Made by a program: the position numbers and the translations under genes. The notes under the pieces are model-generated. The model was not told where the DNA came from and did not search any database. It saw only the letters and a list, made by a program, of their open reading frames with translations. 6,585 bases of DNA from Pseudomonadota bacterium (GTDB taxonomy: Bacteria > Pseudomonadota > Gammaproteobacteria > Burkholderiales > Thiobacillaceae): contig JAJZTV010000115.1 in the NCBI GenBank assembly GCA_021847385.1, positions 1 to 6,585 on the forward strand, written 5' to 3'. Of the stretch, positions 1 to 6,480 are shown one piece after another. Numbering within the stretch: the stretch's first letter is position 1; each line of letters starts with the position of its first letter.

Positions 1-106
1 AGTCGGCGCCTCGGTCGGGGCCGGAGTCGGCGCCTCGGTCGGGGCCGGAGTCGGCGCCTCGGTCGGGGCCGGAGTCGGCGCCTCGGTCGGGGCCGGAGTC
101 GGCGCC
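1..106 (-). repeat. Perfect 24-base tandem repeat encoding PAPTEAPT
   Basis: Four identical 24-base units occupy 1-24, 25-48, 49-72 and 73-96. A partial fifth of 10 bases (97-106) follows before the sequence diverges. The array probably continues beyond the left edge. The unit length is a multiple of three, so copy-number change keeps the reading frame and only lengthens or shortens a Pro/Thr/Glu/Ala stalk. Each unit itself consists of two related 12-base halves (APTP and APTE, 8 of 12 bases the same), which suggests an older duplication. Complete identity between copies points to recent expansion or homogenisation. Confidence 0.95.
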
Positions 107-747
107 GTCGGATCAGAAGTATTGCCAAGATCCAAGTGCAGTGTTGGATTTGCGGCGTCACCGCTAGGCGTTGCCGTACCCGTAGTGTTCGTTTGGGTCG
201 GAGCCGTGTTGCCTACCCCCTGCTCGCCACCCGCACTGGGCTGGCCGGCACTGGATTCTGCGCCTGCGCCACCAACTGCACCTGCCACCGTACCGCCTGT
301 CGCAGCCCCACCGCCGGCGGTGCCTGAACTACCGGGCGCGGTAGAACCGGCACCCGTGTTCGCGCCCCCACCCGCGGGAGCGCTTGTATCTTCACCCGTA
401 GCGCCGGCTGCGCCGGGACCAACATTCCCGGCGGCATTGCCGGCCGGCCCCCCGGCCCCGGTCCCGCCAGAGGACTCCACCGCACCGCCGCCTAAGACGG
501 TATTGCCCTTGCCAACCTGCCCACCTTGCACCGCTTCATCTTGGCCCTTTTCGGACTGCGGCTTGTTCAGCAAGCTCGGATCGTCCTTTTCGCCCTCATT
601 CTGCGCTTGAACGCCAGCATCGCTTTGGGCGCCGCCCAAACCTTGTCCACCCTGATCGGACTGATGCAACACCGTCAGATCGTCGAGGACCTGAGCATCG
701 AAATTTTGCTGTTCGGTATTTTGCGAGGTGTTGTCGGTGTCAGCCAT
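1..747 (-). CDS. N-terminal part of a large low-complexity, repeat-containing protein, probably surface or secreted (runs off the left edge)
   Basis: An uninterrupted minus-strand frame of 249 codons runs from ATG at 747 to the window edge without a stop, so the gene is partial. The start is supported by a GGAGA ribosome binding site five bases upstream. The protein begins MADTDNTSQNTEQQN. Residues 1-75 are polar and rich in Q, D, N and E. Residues about 80-190 are almost entirely Gly, Ala, Ser and Thr. From about residue 210 it becomes a Pro-Thr-Ala-Glu repeat with the octapeptide PAPTEAPT. There is no hydrophobic segment, so no Sec signal peptide or membrane anchor is visible. That would fit a type I secretion substrate with a C-terminal signal, or a cytoplasmic protein, but the deciding part lies outside the window. 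I do not recognise a family. It follows the FecR-type gene in the same direction after 110 bases. A giant adhesin or RTX-like product is an inference from composition and neighbours only. Confidence 0.75.
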   Translation of the reverse strand, partial: MADTDNTSQNTEQQNFDAQVLDDLTVLHQSDQGGQGLGGAQSDAGVQAQNEGEKDDPSLLNKPQSEKGQDEAVQGGQVGKGNTVLGGGAVESSGGTGAGGPAGNAAGNVGPGAAGATGEDTSAPAGGGANTGAGSTAPGSSGTAGGGAATGGTVAGAVGGAGAESSAGQPSAGGEQGVGNTAPTQTNTTGTATPSGDAANPTLHLDLGNTSDPTAPTPAPTEAPTPAPTEAPTPAPTEAPTPAPTEAPT

Positions 748-752
748 GATGG

Positions 753-757
753 TCTCC
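753..757 (-). promoter_or_regulatory. Ribosome binding site of the repeat protein gene
   Basis: GGAGA on the minus strand lies five bases upstream of ATG at 747. This is standard spacing, and it supports that codon as the start of a frame that has no stop in the window. Confidence 0.65.
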
Positions 758-769
758 GCGGTTAAACTG

Positions 770-788
770 AAACGCCAATAAGGCGTTT
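770..788 (-). other. Small stem-loop between the FecR-type gene and the repeat protein gene
   Basis: AAACGCC and GGCGTTT form a perfect 7-bp inverted repeat (770-776 and 782-788) around a 5-base loop. It sits 70 bases past the FecR-type stop codon and 22 bases before the next start. On the minus strand the stem is followed by CAGTTTAA, which is not a real U-tract. It is therefore at best a weak terminator or attenuator. It could equally be a 5' leader or processing hairpin for the downstream gene. Confidence 0.35.
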
Positions 789-857
789 ATGGGACCGATT
801 CTGGCCAACTCTACTTAGTTTGGGAACAGTGAAGTTAGATCTATAACCTAAGTTAGT

Positions 858-2492
858 TCAGCGCCTGAACGCGGCGGCGCCCTGAACATAACCGTTGCCG
901 GTATTGAACTCATAAGTGAGGCCGGCATGGCTGGCATTGCTGCCATAGAAACCCACCACGCCGGCACCGCCACAATTGACCACGCATACCGGAGTGTCGC
1001 CTTGCACCCGATGGACCGAGGCATCGACACGGGTGAATGCAATATGGCCCGAATCCGACGCGCCGCTGAATCGCATCTCGTAATCGCCGGCGCTACTGCC
1101 CTGGGTCAGGTACAGGTTCATGAGCCCCGAAACGCCGACATTGGTCGTACCGAAGTTGGCCGTCATATTGCCACCGTAAACCCGCCAACCGGCCTGTGCA
1201 TTGGCCGTCGCCTCTGTGGGCCGGGTTGCGCCGATCAGGTTAAAGGTATAGCTCTGATTGCGCATTTCCGACGGGACTTCATACAACCGGGCGCCCGCAA
1301 TCCAATGAAAACCCTGGGCATCGCTGTAATTGACCTCGCCGTAATTACCGATCAAAGCCGTGCCGCCGGCCCAGCGCCCCCAACTGATCACACCGCCATC
1401 GCTCCCCCCCTCTTTCTGGGTAGCCGTGTAAGCGCCACGAATCGCATAGGCCTCAGCGCCATTCTTGGTAACGGTCTGCAGCTTGTTGCCGTCATATTGG
1501 GCAAAACTCAAGGTCTTGGTGTCGTTGACGTTTTCCAGCACCTGGTTATCCGAACGGCGCTGTTCACCCGATGGGTTGAACTCGGCACTCTGGAACGACC
1601 AATTGGTGCCTGCCGGTTTCGTGGCCGGCAAGGTCTTCGAGTCCCCCAGGCCGGCCGTATCGAAATACTGGGCCGGAGGCGGTGCCGCAGTCGTGGGCGG
1701 TGCCAGGGTGACCTTGTCCACCTTGTTCGACGACACCAACTGCCCCAGATCGCTCTTGTCGGTCGGCGCTTTCTCGACCACATTGCCGGCCCCGTCTTCG
1801 GTCACGCCATTTGCCTTAAGGTCTTTGCCCTTGACCAGCTTCTGCGCTTCCAGCGTATCGCGCAAGATGCTCGGCGGCGTCAACAGGCGGACAGGAACCG
1901 CCTTGCCGTCCGCCACATAGCCGAATTGGTTGACCCCCAGCTCCATCACCGACCCGGACTGGTTGCTCACGGCGATGCGGCCCTCGAATACGCCCGCATA
2001 CAGGCCATCCTTGAGGGTTTTATCGGTCTGGCGGCAAACCGCATCGCACAGCACGATGTTGAAACCGGTGCCGCGAATACCGATAGTGGCCACTACCGCA
2101 TCGACCTTGAAGTTGTCATGGTTCGCGCGGCCAATGGCGCCGGTAACCGCACGAACGCCACCCTTGAGCAAACTAATGGACGCGCTTTCGCTACCGTCGG
2201 CCTTGCCTTTGAAATTGAAGGCATTGACCTTGAACTCGGTGTTTGGCCGCAATGCAATGATGGCACCGTCATCAAGCCGCAGTTGGGCATTACTCGTCGC
2301 TGCCGTGCGCACTGTGTCGCCGGCCGCGATGACGGTATTGCGCGGCGCCGGGCTTTCCTTCCCCTCGTGCAGCACGGTAACCGTGCCGATCGACATGATG
2401 ATCTTACCCGCAGGCTGCGCCTCGGCCATAGCCGGCCCGACCAGTCCCACTAGGACCAGCCAGCAAGCTGTAACCGATAAGTACCGACGCAT
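858..2492 (-). CDS. Secreted FecR-domain protein with C-terminal TbpB-like barrel region
   Basis: The product is 544 residues when read from ATG at 2492. An in-frame GTG at 2507 overlaps the likely ribosome binding site AAGGTGG (2504-2510), so ATG is preferred; a TTG at 2498 cannot be excluded. Residues 1-23 form a signal peptide with an RR n-region and a hydrophobic core ending AMA before EAQ. Residues about 30-200 match the FecR domain pattern: AGDTVRTAATSNAQLRLDDG, then LLKGGVRAVTG and VVATIGIRGTGF. Residues 205-300 are a Lys, Asp and Pro-rich linker. Residues about 365-544 are Gly/aromatic-rich predicted beta strands. They end with GFYGSNASHAG (514-524) and VQGAAAFRR, which resembles the GxFyGpnA...G and GaF ending of TbpB-like barrels. 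The mature protein has only four cysteines, in two CX3C pairs (149/153 and 503/507). It lacks a TonB-system sigma factor partner, so classic iron-signalling FecR function is unlikely. Export by the SlipAM-like neighbour is an inference. The FecR call is strong and the barrel call moderate. Confidence 0.85.
   Translation of the reverse strand: MRRYLSVTACWLVLVGLVGPAMAEAQPAGKIIMSIGTVTVLHEGKESPAPRNTVIAAGDTVRTAATSNAQLRLDDGAIIALRPNTEFKVNAFNFKGKADGSESASISLLKGGVRAVTGAIGRANHDNFKVDAVVATIGIRGTGFNIVLCDAVCRQTDKTLKDGLYAGVFEGRIAVSNQSGSVMELGVNQFGYVADGKAVPVRLLTPPSILRDTLEAQKLVKGKDLKANGVTEDGAGNVVEKAPTDKSDLGQLVSSNKVDKVTLAPPTTAAPPPAQYFDTAGLGDSKTLPATKPAGTNWSFQSAEFNPSGEQRRSDNQVLENVNDTKTLSFAQYDGNKLQTVTKNGAEAYAIRGAYTATQKEGGSDGGVISWGRWAGGTALIGNYGEVNYSDAQGFHWIAGARLYEVPSEMRNQSYTFNLIGATRPTEATANAQAGWRVYGGNMTANFGTTNVGVSGLMNLYLTQGSSAGDYEMRFSGASDSGHIAFTRVDASVHRVQGDTPVCVVNCGGAGVVGFYGSNASHAGLTYEFNTGNGYVQGAAAFRR
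1404..1410 (-). repeat. Run of seven G on the coding strand inside the FecR-type gene
   Basis: Seven consecutive C on the plus strand read as G7 in the coding strand, covering codons 361-363 (Glu-Gly-Gly). It lies in the segment between the FecR half and the barrel half. Slippage here would shift the frame and remove the C-terminal region. The tract is short, so phase variation is only a possibility. Confidence 0.5.
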
Positions 2493-2503
2493 GATCAACC
2501 CCG

Positions 2504-2510
2504 CCACCTT
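2504..2510 (-). promoter_or_regulatory. Likely ribosome binding site of the FecR-type gene
   Basis: AAGGTGG differs from the consensus AAGGAGG by one base and lies 11 bases before ATG at 2492. It overlaps the alternative GTG start at 2507, which argues against that codon. A TTG at 2498 would have a tighter 5-base spacing and is the only serious competitor. Confidence 0.5.
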
Positions 2511-2556
2511 TGCCCATTTAGCCAGGGATATAAGTTCTACACCTGTTAAAGCCGCA

Positions 2557-2568
2557 TTTCACGTGAAA
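2557..2568. promoter_or_regulatory. 12-bp perfect palindrome upstream of the FecR-type gene (possible operator)
   Basis: TTTCACGTGAAA is a perfect dyad in the AT-rich 108-base gap between the SlipAM-like stop and the FecR-type start, about 65 bases before that start. An AT-rich TTATAT (2528-2533, minus strand) lies between palindrome and gene and could be a -10 element, but I find no convincing -35 at normal spacing. The palindrome could be an operator for an internal promoter. It could also be chance. Confidence 0.3.
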
Positions 2569-2600
2569 ATTAGACAATATCCCGCTTCGTCCGTTCTCCG

Positions 2601-3983
2601 TCACTTCCACTCGTATCGCATCTTCACCATCGACAATACGCTGCTGTATGAATAGAGGTCGAGATTGGATTGATTCCTGAGGTAGGCGATCTCGCCCCTG
2701 GCCGACCAGCCAGGGGTAAGTTGGTACTGCACGCCGGCATCCAAGCTGAACAGCGTATCCCGACGACGCTCAAGCAAAAGCGGATCGATGCCGGCGTATT
2801 TGCTGACGGAAAGGCCCGCCCCGGCATTGCCCAACCAGCGACCGCCAGGATAGAAACGCACATCGGAACGGACACCCAGGATATCGCGCTGGAAATCGTC
2901 CCGATGGCGGATATTGGCTTCCTCCGCGATGTTGAAGTCCACATCGAGCACAACCTTCCAGGGCGTACCCAAATAGCGATTGAACCCCAAAGACAGCGAA
3001 GGCAGATTGGCATCCCGCCCGGCATTGGCCTTGGCATAACGCAATAGCGAATAGCTCAAGGCCGCCCGTACTTGGGTTTCTTTGTCCAGGGGCCGACTCC
3101 AATCCAGCACGACGCCGGTGGTGTCACGAAAACGCCCTCCGTCGAGCAACGCACTGCTGAAGTAGCCCGATGTCTTCAAGTTATTGTCACCCAGCGTGAA
3201 ATCCAAGCCGCCCAGTGCGGTGAGGCTCCCTTGATCGAAGGTATCGCGCTGGGCGTAACCTCGGTAATTCGCCTCCAGACCGACCAGGTATTTGGTTTCG
3301 GAAGTGATCGGCCCCTGCAGCTGGGTACCGAGCGCCAGATGGCTCAAAACCGAAGCGCTGGGGCGAGAACTTTGATCCAGCGTAATCGGCCCGATCGTCG
3401 GGATCTCGACCGTAGAGGCGGAGGTCGCGGAGTTGACATTGCTGTTGTAGCCGCCGCCATACTCGAAAAAAGTCCGTCGCACTATACGAAACCTGGGATC
3501 GGCCGCACGGATGGCATTCAGGTAGCGATCGACCGACCCCTGCACCGCCGCTGGCAACTGCTTGCCGCGCATGAATTGAAATTCCTCGCGAGCGCGCTCG
3601 TAGTCGCCCACCACGAAGTAACCGCGCGCCAGTTCCAGCCGCGCCAAATCGTTGCCCGGGTTGTCCAGCAGCACCCGCTCCAGCGCCAGCACGCCAAGCG
3701 AGGCACGGCCGCTGTCGATGGCCGCCACACCGAAAAAGTAATCGTAGATCGGGTCGCCCGCCAGGTTTTGATTGTGCATGCCCAAATCGAACGCTTCCGC
3801 GAACCGCCCCTGCTCGACCAACGATTTCAGATCGTCGACGACGGCGGCCCGGGCTGGGCCGGCCAATGCCAACGATAAAGCCAAGACCAGTCCAACTCGG
3901 GTGCCACGCCGCGGCGATTTAGCGGCAAGGGGAGTAGGCCGACGGTGATTTTGCGTGAATCGATGGCTCAAAGGCTGCCTCAT
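2601..3983 (-). CDS. Outer-membrane TPR/beta-barrel protein of the Slam/SlipAM (DUF560) type
   Basis: The product is 460 residues. A long basic n-region (1-29) precedes a hydrophobic signal peptide core (30-42) with probable cleavage after PARA (46). Residues about 48-150 form roughly three 34-residue TPR-like helical repeats, including YFVVGDYERAREEF. From about residue 165 (RRTFFEYGGGYNSNVNSAT) to the end, alternating amphipathic strands and short turns indicate an outer-membrane barrel. It closes with a LDLYSYSSVLSMVKMRYEWK segment like the last strands of SlipAM proteins. In that family the periplasmic TPR part and a 14-strand barrel move lipoproteins or TbpB-like cargo across the outer membrane. 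The size fits. The gene starts two bases after the cyclase stop (TAA-GA-ATG) and has no clear ribosome binding site of its own, so translational coupling is likely. The next gene encodes a candidate cargo. The TPR-plus-barrel call is firm. Function as an exporter rather than another barrel role is inferred. Confidence 0.82.
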   Translation of the reverse strand: MRQPLSHRFTQNHRRPTPLAAKSPRRGTRVGLVLALSLALAGPARAAVVDDLKSLVEQGRFAEAFDLGMHNQNLAGDPIYDYFFGVAAIDSGRASLGVLALERVLLDNPGNDLARLELARGYFVVGDYERAREEFQFMRGKQLPAAVQGSVDRYLNAIRAADPRFRIVRRTFFEYGGGYNSNVNSATSASTVEIPTIGPITLDQSSRPSASVLSHLALGTQLQGPITSETKYLVGLEANYRGYAQRDTFDQGSLTALGGLDFTLGDNNLKTSGYFSSALLDGGRFRDTTGVVLDWSRPLDKETQVRAALSYSLLRYAKANAGRDANLPSLSLGFNRYLGTPWKVVLDVDFNIAEEANIRHRDDFQRDILGVRSDVRFYPGGRWLGNAGAGLSVSKYAGIDPLLLERRRDTLFSLDAGVQYQLTPGWSARGEIAYLRNQSNLDLYSYSSVLSMVKMRYEWK

Positions 3984-3985
3984 TC

Positions 3986-6271
3986 TTATTTGGTTTTAAA
4001 GGTAAACGAACCGTCCCAATCGGGTCCGGGTGGTTCTGCGCGCAATACCGCCACTCGATCCAGGTACAGCCGGTAGAGTTTCTCGCCGCTCGTGGCCGAG
4101 GCGGCGAGCAACTCGCGCAACACCGCTTCCGCCTTGTCCCAGCGCTGGGCCCGATAATGCGCCAAGGCCTGATCGAACTGCCGCGCGGCGGCCAGGATGG
4201 CTTCATCCACCTCACCGGCAAAGCCCAGAGGCTCGTGAATCGCCACTGCGATGTCCTTGCCCTTGACCCGCACCCTGTCGAGTTCGCGGCAAATCAGGTC
4301 GGGCACCGAGCCGCGCGTTTCGTCGCCGACGATGATCTGCACGCCATATTCTTTGGTGATACCTTCCAGGCGCGAGGCCAGGTTCACCGCATCGCCCATC
4401 ACGGTGTAGGCCAGGCGGATGGACGAGCCCATGTTGCCTACGCTCATGCGCCCGGTATTGAGGCCGACGCCGATGTTGATCTCGGGCCAGTTGCGGGCAC
4501 GGAACTCGGCCTGCAGCCCCTTGAGTGCCTCGACCATGCCCAGCGCGGCGCGTACCGCATGCTGCGCGTGGGCCGGCTCATGCACCGGCGCACCCCAGAA
4601 CGCCATGATGCAGTCACCCATGTATTTGTCGATGGTGCCTCGATTGCGATAGATCACCTCGGTCAGCGGCGTCAGGAAGGCGTTCATCAGCTGCGACAAT
4701 TCACGCGGTTCCAGCCCTTCGGAAATCGTGGTGAAACCGCGCACGTCGGAAAACAGCACGGTGAGCTCGCGGCTCTCGCCTTCCATCGAGAAGTTTTCCG
4801 GATTCTGCGCCATCTCGGTCACCAGCTCCGGCGGCACATATTGCCCGAACAGGCCGGTGATCTGCCGCTTGCCGCGCGCTTCGAAGAAGAAACCCCAGGC
4901 CATGTTGAAGACATAGAGCAGGATGACAAGGGACAAGGCCGTGGCCAGCGGCAAAACCAGGCCGGCCGACCAGGCCGTCATATTCAGCGCCAGCGTAGCG
5001 CCAGCCACCAGCAACGCCAGCAAGCTGCCCCACATCGGCCCGAGCAGGGGCAAGGCCAGCGCCAGCAAGACACCGCCCAGGATCACCTGCACCACATCGG
5101 CGCCATGGACAAAGGGCGGCTTTTGCTTGATGGTGCCGTCGAGGATACCGGCGAGCATATTGGCGTGCACCTCAACGCCGGGATAGGAGCCCGCAACCGG
5201 CGTGGAGCGCAAATCGAGCAGGCCCGGCGCGGTCGTGCCGACCAGGACGATCTTGCCGGCCAGCGCGTCGACCGGCAACTTGCCGCGGATGACATCCGCT
5301 GCCGACACATACTTGAAGCTGAAGGCCGGACCGCGATACGGCACCAAGCTGGCGATCTGTTCGTCTACCGGTACATACATGGAGCCGACGGCCAACTGCT
5401 CCAACGCACCGTAGGTTTTAAGATCGCTCCCCTCGGCCAGCAAGGCTTGCAGCGGCACGTTGCCGCTCAATTGCCGGGCCATGGCTAGGCTGAGCGACTC
5501 GTAGTAACCGCCATTGAATTCGGCCAGCATCGGCACGCGCCGGATGACGCCGTCGGGGTCGGGCAAGGGATTGAAGTGGCCGGCAGCCGCATTCTGCTGC
5601 AATACCGGCAGGTTCGCCGTATAACCGCTCCAACGCGTCACATCCGACAGCGCCAAGGGCAAGGCTGCCGTATCCAGCATCGGGGGCGGCAGGCTGCCTT
5701 TATGCGGCGTCTCGCCACGCCCCAACAGGAAGGTGTAACCCAACACCACCGGCCGGTCTTTCAGGGCCCTTGCCATGACCTGGTCATAGTCGAGAGCGGG
5801 CCGTACTTCCTGCAGGGCCTGCTGGAATTCCGGGCTGCCCTTTAGCCGGTCGGCGGCCAGCGCGTCGAGCACGCGCACGCCCGAGGTCTCGTCGCGCTCG
5901 GCGAACACCACGTCGAAGCCCACCTCGGCCACTTGGTAATGATCGAACAACTGGTCAAGCAAGGCCGCCAGCCGGTCGCGCGGCCACGGCCAACGGCCTT
6001 CGCCGCCGGCCTCACGTTCACGTAGGCTGCGCTCGTCGATGTCGACGATGACGATGCGCGGATCGACGCCACCGGGCATGGTCAACACCAGCCGCACGTC
6101 GTACAGCCAGGCCTCCAGGCGCTCCAGTGGCGTCAGCCGGATCATGCCCGCCGCCTGCGCGAACGCCACTCCCACGAGCACCAAGCCCAACAAAATGCGC
6201 CAGAGATTCTTGCGTGCCTTGCCGACAAGACGGCCCAGGCGTTCCCGTCCGCGTTGGATCATGGTGGTCAC
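3986..6271 (-). CDS. CHASE2-domain transmembrane adenylate cyclase (class III)
   Basis: The product is 761 residues from GTG at 6271, or 758 from ATG at 6262; neither has a good ribosome binding site. It makes cAMP in response to an extracytoplasmic signal. Order: one membrane helix (about 24-42); a periplasmic CHASE2 sensor (about 45-385) with typical IVIVDIDERSL, WPWPRDR and IVLVGTTAPGLLDLRSTPV motifs; three membrane helices (about 393-462); then a cytoplasmic class III cyclase domain (about 500-665). Catalytic residues look intact: metal-binding Asp509 (FSDVRGFT) and Asp553 (KYMGDCIMAFW), adenine-selecting Lys549 with Thr623 in place of the usual Asp (a Lys/Thr pair known in bacterial cyclases), and Asn630 and Arg634 (VNLASRLE). 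The Lys/Thr pair favours ATP over GTP. A helical TPR-like tail (about 685-745) ends with PPGPDWDGSF, as in many bacterial homologues. It is the first gene of the minus-strand cluster and sits two bases from the SlipAM-like gene, which suggests that signal and export are linked. Confidence 0.95.
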   Translation of the reverse strand: MTTMIQRGRERLGRLVGKARKNLWRILLGLVLVGVAFAQAAGMIRLTPLERLEAWLYDVRLVLTMPGGVDPRIVIVDIDERSLREREAGGEGRWPWPRDRLAALLDQLFDHYQVAEVGFDVVFAERDETSGVRVLDALAADRLKGSPEFQQALQEVRPALDYDQVMARALKDRPVVLGYTFLLGRGETPHKGSLPPPMLDTAALPLALSDVTRWSGYTANLPVLQQNAAAGHFNPLPDPDGVIRRVPMLAEFNGGYYESLSLAMARQLSGNVPLQALLAEGSDLKTYGALEQLAVGSMYVPVDEQIASLVPYRGPAFSFKYVSAADVIRGKLPVDALAGKIVLVGTTAPGLLDLRSTPVAGSYPGVEVHANMLAGILDGTIKQKPPFVHGADVVQVILGGVLLALALPLLGPMWGSLLALLVAGATLALNMTAWSAGLVLPLATALSLVILLYVFNMAWGFFFEARGKRQITGLFGQYVPPELVTEMAQNPENFSMEGESRELTVLFSDVRGFTTISEGLEPRELSQLMNAFLTPLTEVIYRNRGTIDKYMGDCIMAFWGAPVHEPAHAQHAVRAALGMVEALKGLQAEFRARNWPEINIGVGLNTGRMSVGNMGSSIRLAYTVMGDAVNLASRLEGITKEYGVQIIVGDETRGSVPDLICRELDRVRVKGKDIAVAIHEPLGFAGEVDEAILAAARQFDQALAHYRAQRWDKAEAVLRELLAASATSGEKLYRLYLDRVAVLRAEPPGPDWDGSFTFKTK

Positions 6272-6480
6272 GGCTACAATGGCTTTCTATCAGTTTGATT
6301 AATAAGCGGGATTTGGCCATGACCGCTCACCCTAAGTCAATCAAACCCAAGCGCTAGGCCGATTCCATACGGCAAGGCGTTGCGGGATGCCACCAGCGCT
6401 GCCGTCACCGCCGCCCGCTGTCACAAAAACTTCTCGCGCCCGTCATTGCATTGACTTGCCCCTAGGCGACAGTGCGGCGC
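6272..6480. other. Divergent intergenic region between the cyclase and glycosyltransferase genes
   Basis: This 209-base region must hold the promoters for both directions. It contains an 8-bp inverted repeat (GTTTGATT at 6293-6300, AATCAAAC at 6339-6346) with a TATTAA (6299-6304, minus strand) next to its left arm and a TTGACT (6335-6340, minus strand) at its right arm. These two hexamers are too far apart to form one promoter, so no promoter is called. The part from 6357 to 6480 is GC-rich and shows no clear element. No RNA gene was recognised. Confidence 0.5.
6293..6346. repeat. 8-bp inverted repeat upstream of the cyclase gene
   Basis: GTTTGATT (6293-6300) and AATCAAAC (6339-6346) are perfect reverse complements, separated by 38 bases. 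The first arm lies about 22 bases before the GTG start of the cyclase. The wide spacing makes a stable hairpin unlikely. Paired protein-binding half-sites are possible. Confidence 0.35.

Noticed and set aside
1..106. CRISPR array
   Set aside because: The repeats are directly adjacent with no spacers and continue an open reading frame.
122..610. A 162-codon Pro/Ala-rich plus-strand frame
   Set aside because: It mirrors the Gly/Ala-rich minus-strand gene, which has a better start, a ribosome binding site and an open frame to the window edge.
927..2453. A 508-codon plus-strand open frame antisense to the FecR-type gene
   Set aside because: Its translation has no signal peptide, domain or coherent composition, and it lies fully opposite a gene with clear FecR motifs. 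Long antisense frames are common in GC-rich genes.
3072..3878. A 268-codon plus-strand open frame antisense to the SlipAM-like gene
   Set aside because: No recognisable motif, and it lies opposite a gene with signal peptide, TPR and barrel features.
4157..5488. A 443-codon plus-strand open frame antisense to the cyclase gene
   Set aside because: Its product is an unnatural mix rich in His, Gln and Arg, typical of a shadow frame, and the opposite strand encodes intact CHASE2 and cyclase motifs.
6018..6320. A minus-strand frame starting at ATG 6320, upstream of the cyclase start
   Set aside because: It overlaps the cyclase gene in another frame and lacks any domain or sensible composition.
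6319..6357. A 12-codon plus-strand frame (MTAHPKSIKPKR) in the divergent intergenic region
   Set aside because: Too short to support without conservation, and no clear ribosome binding site precedes it.
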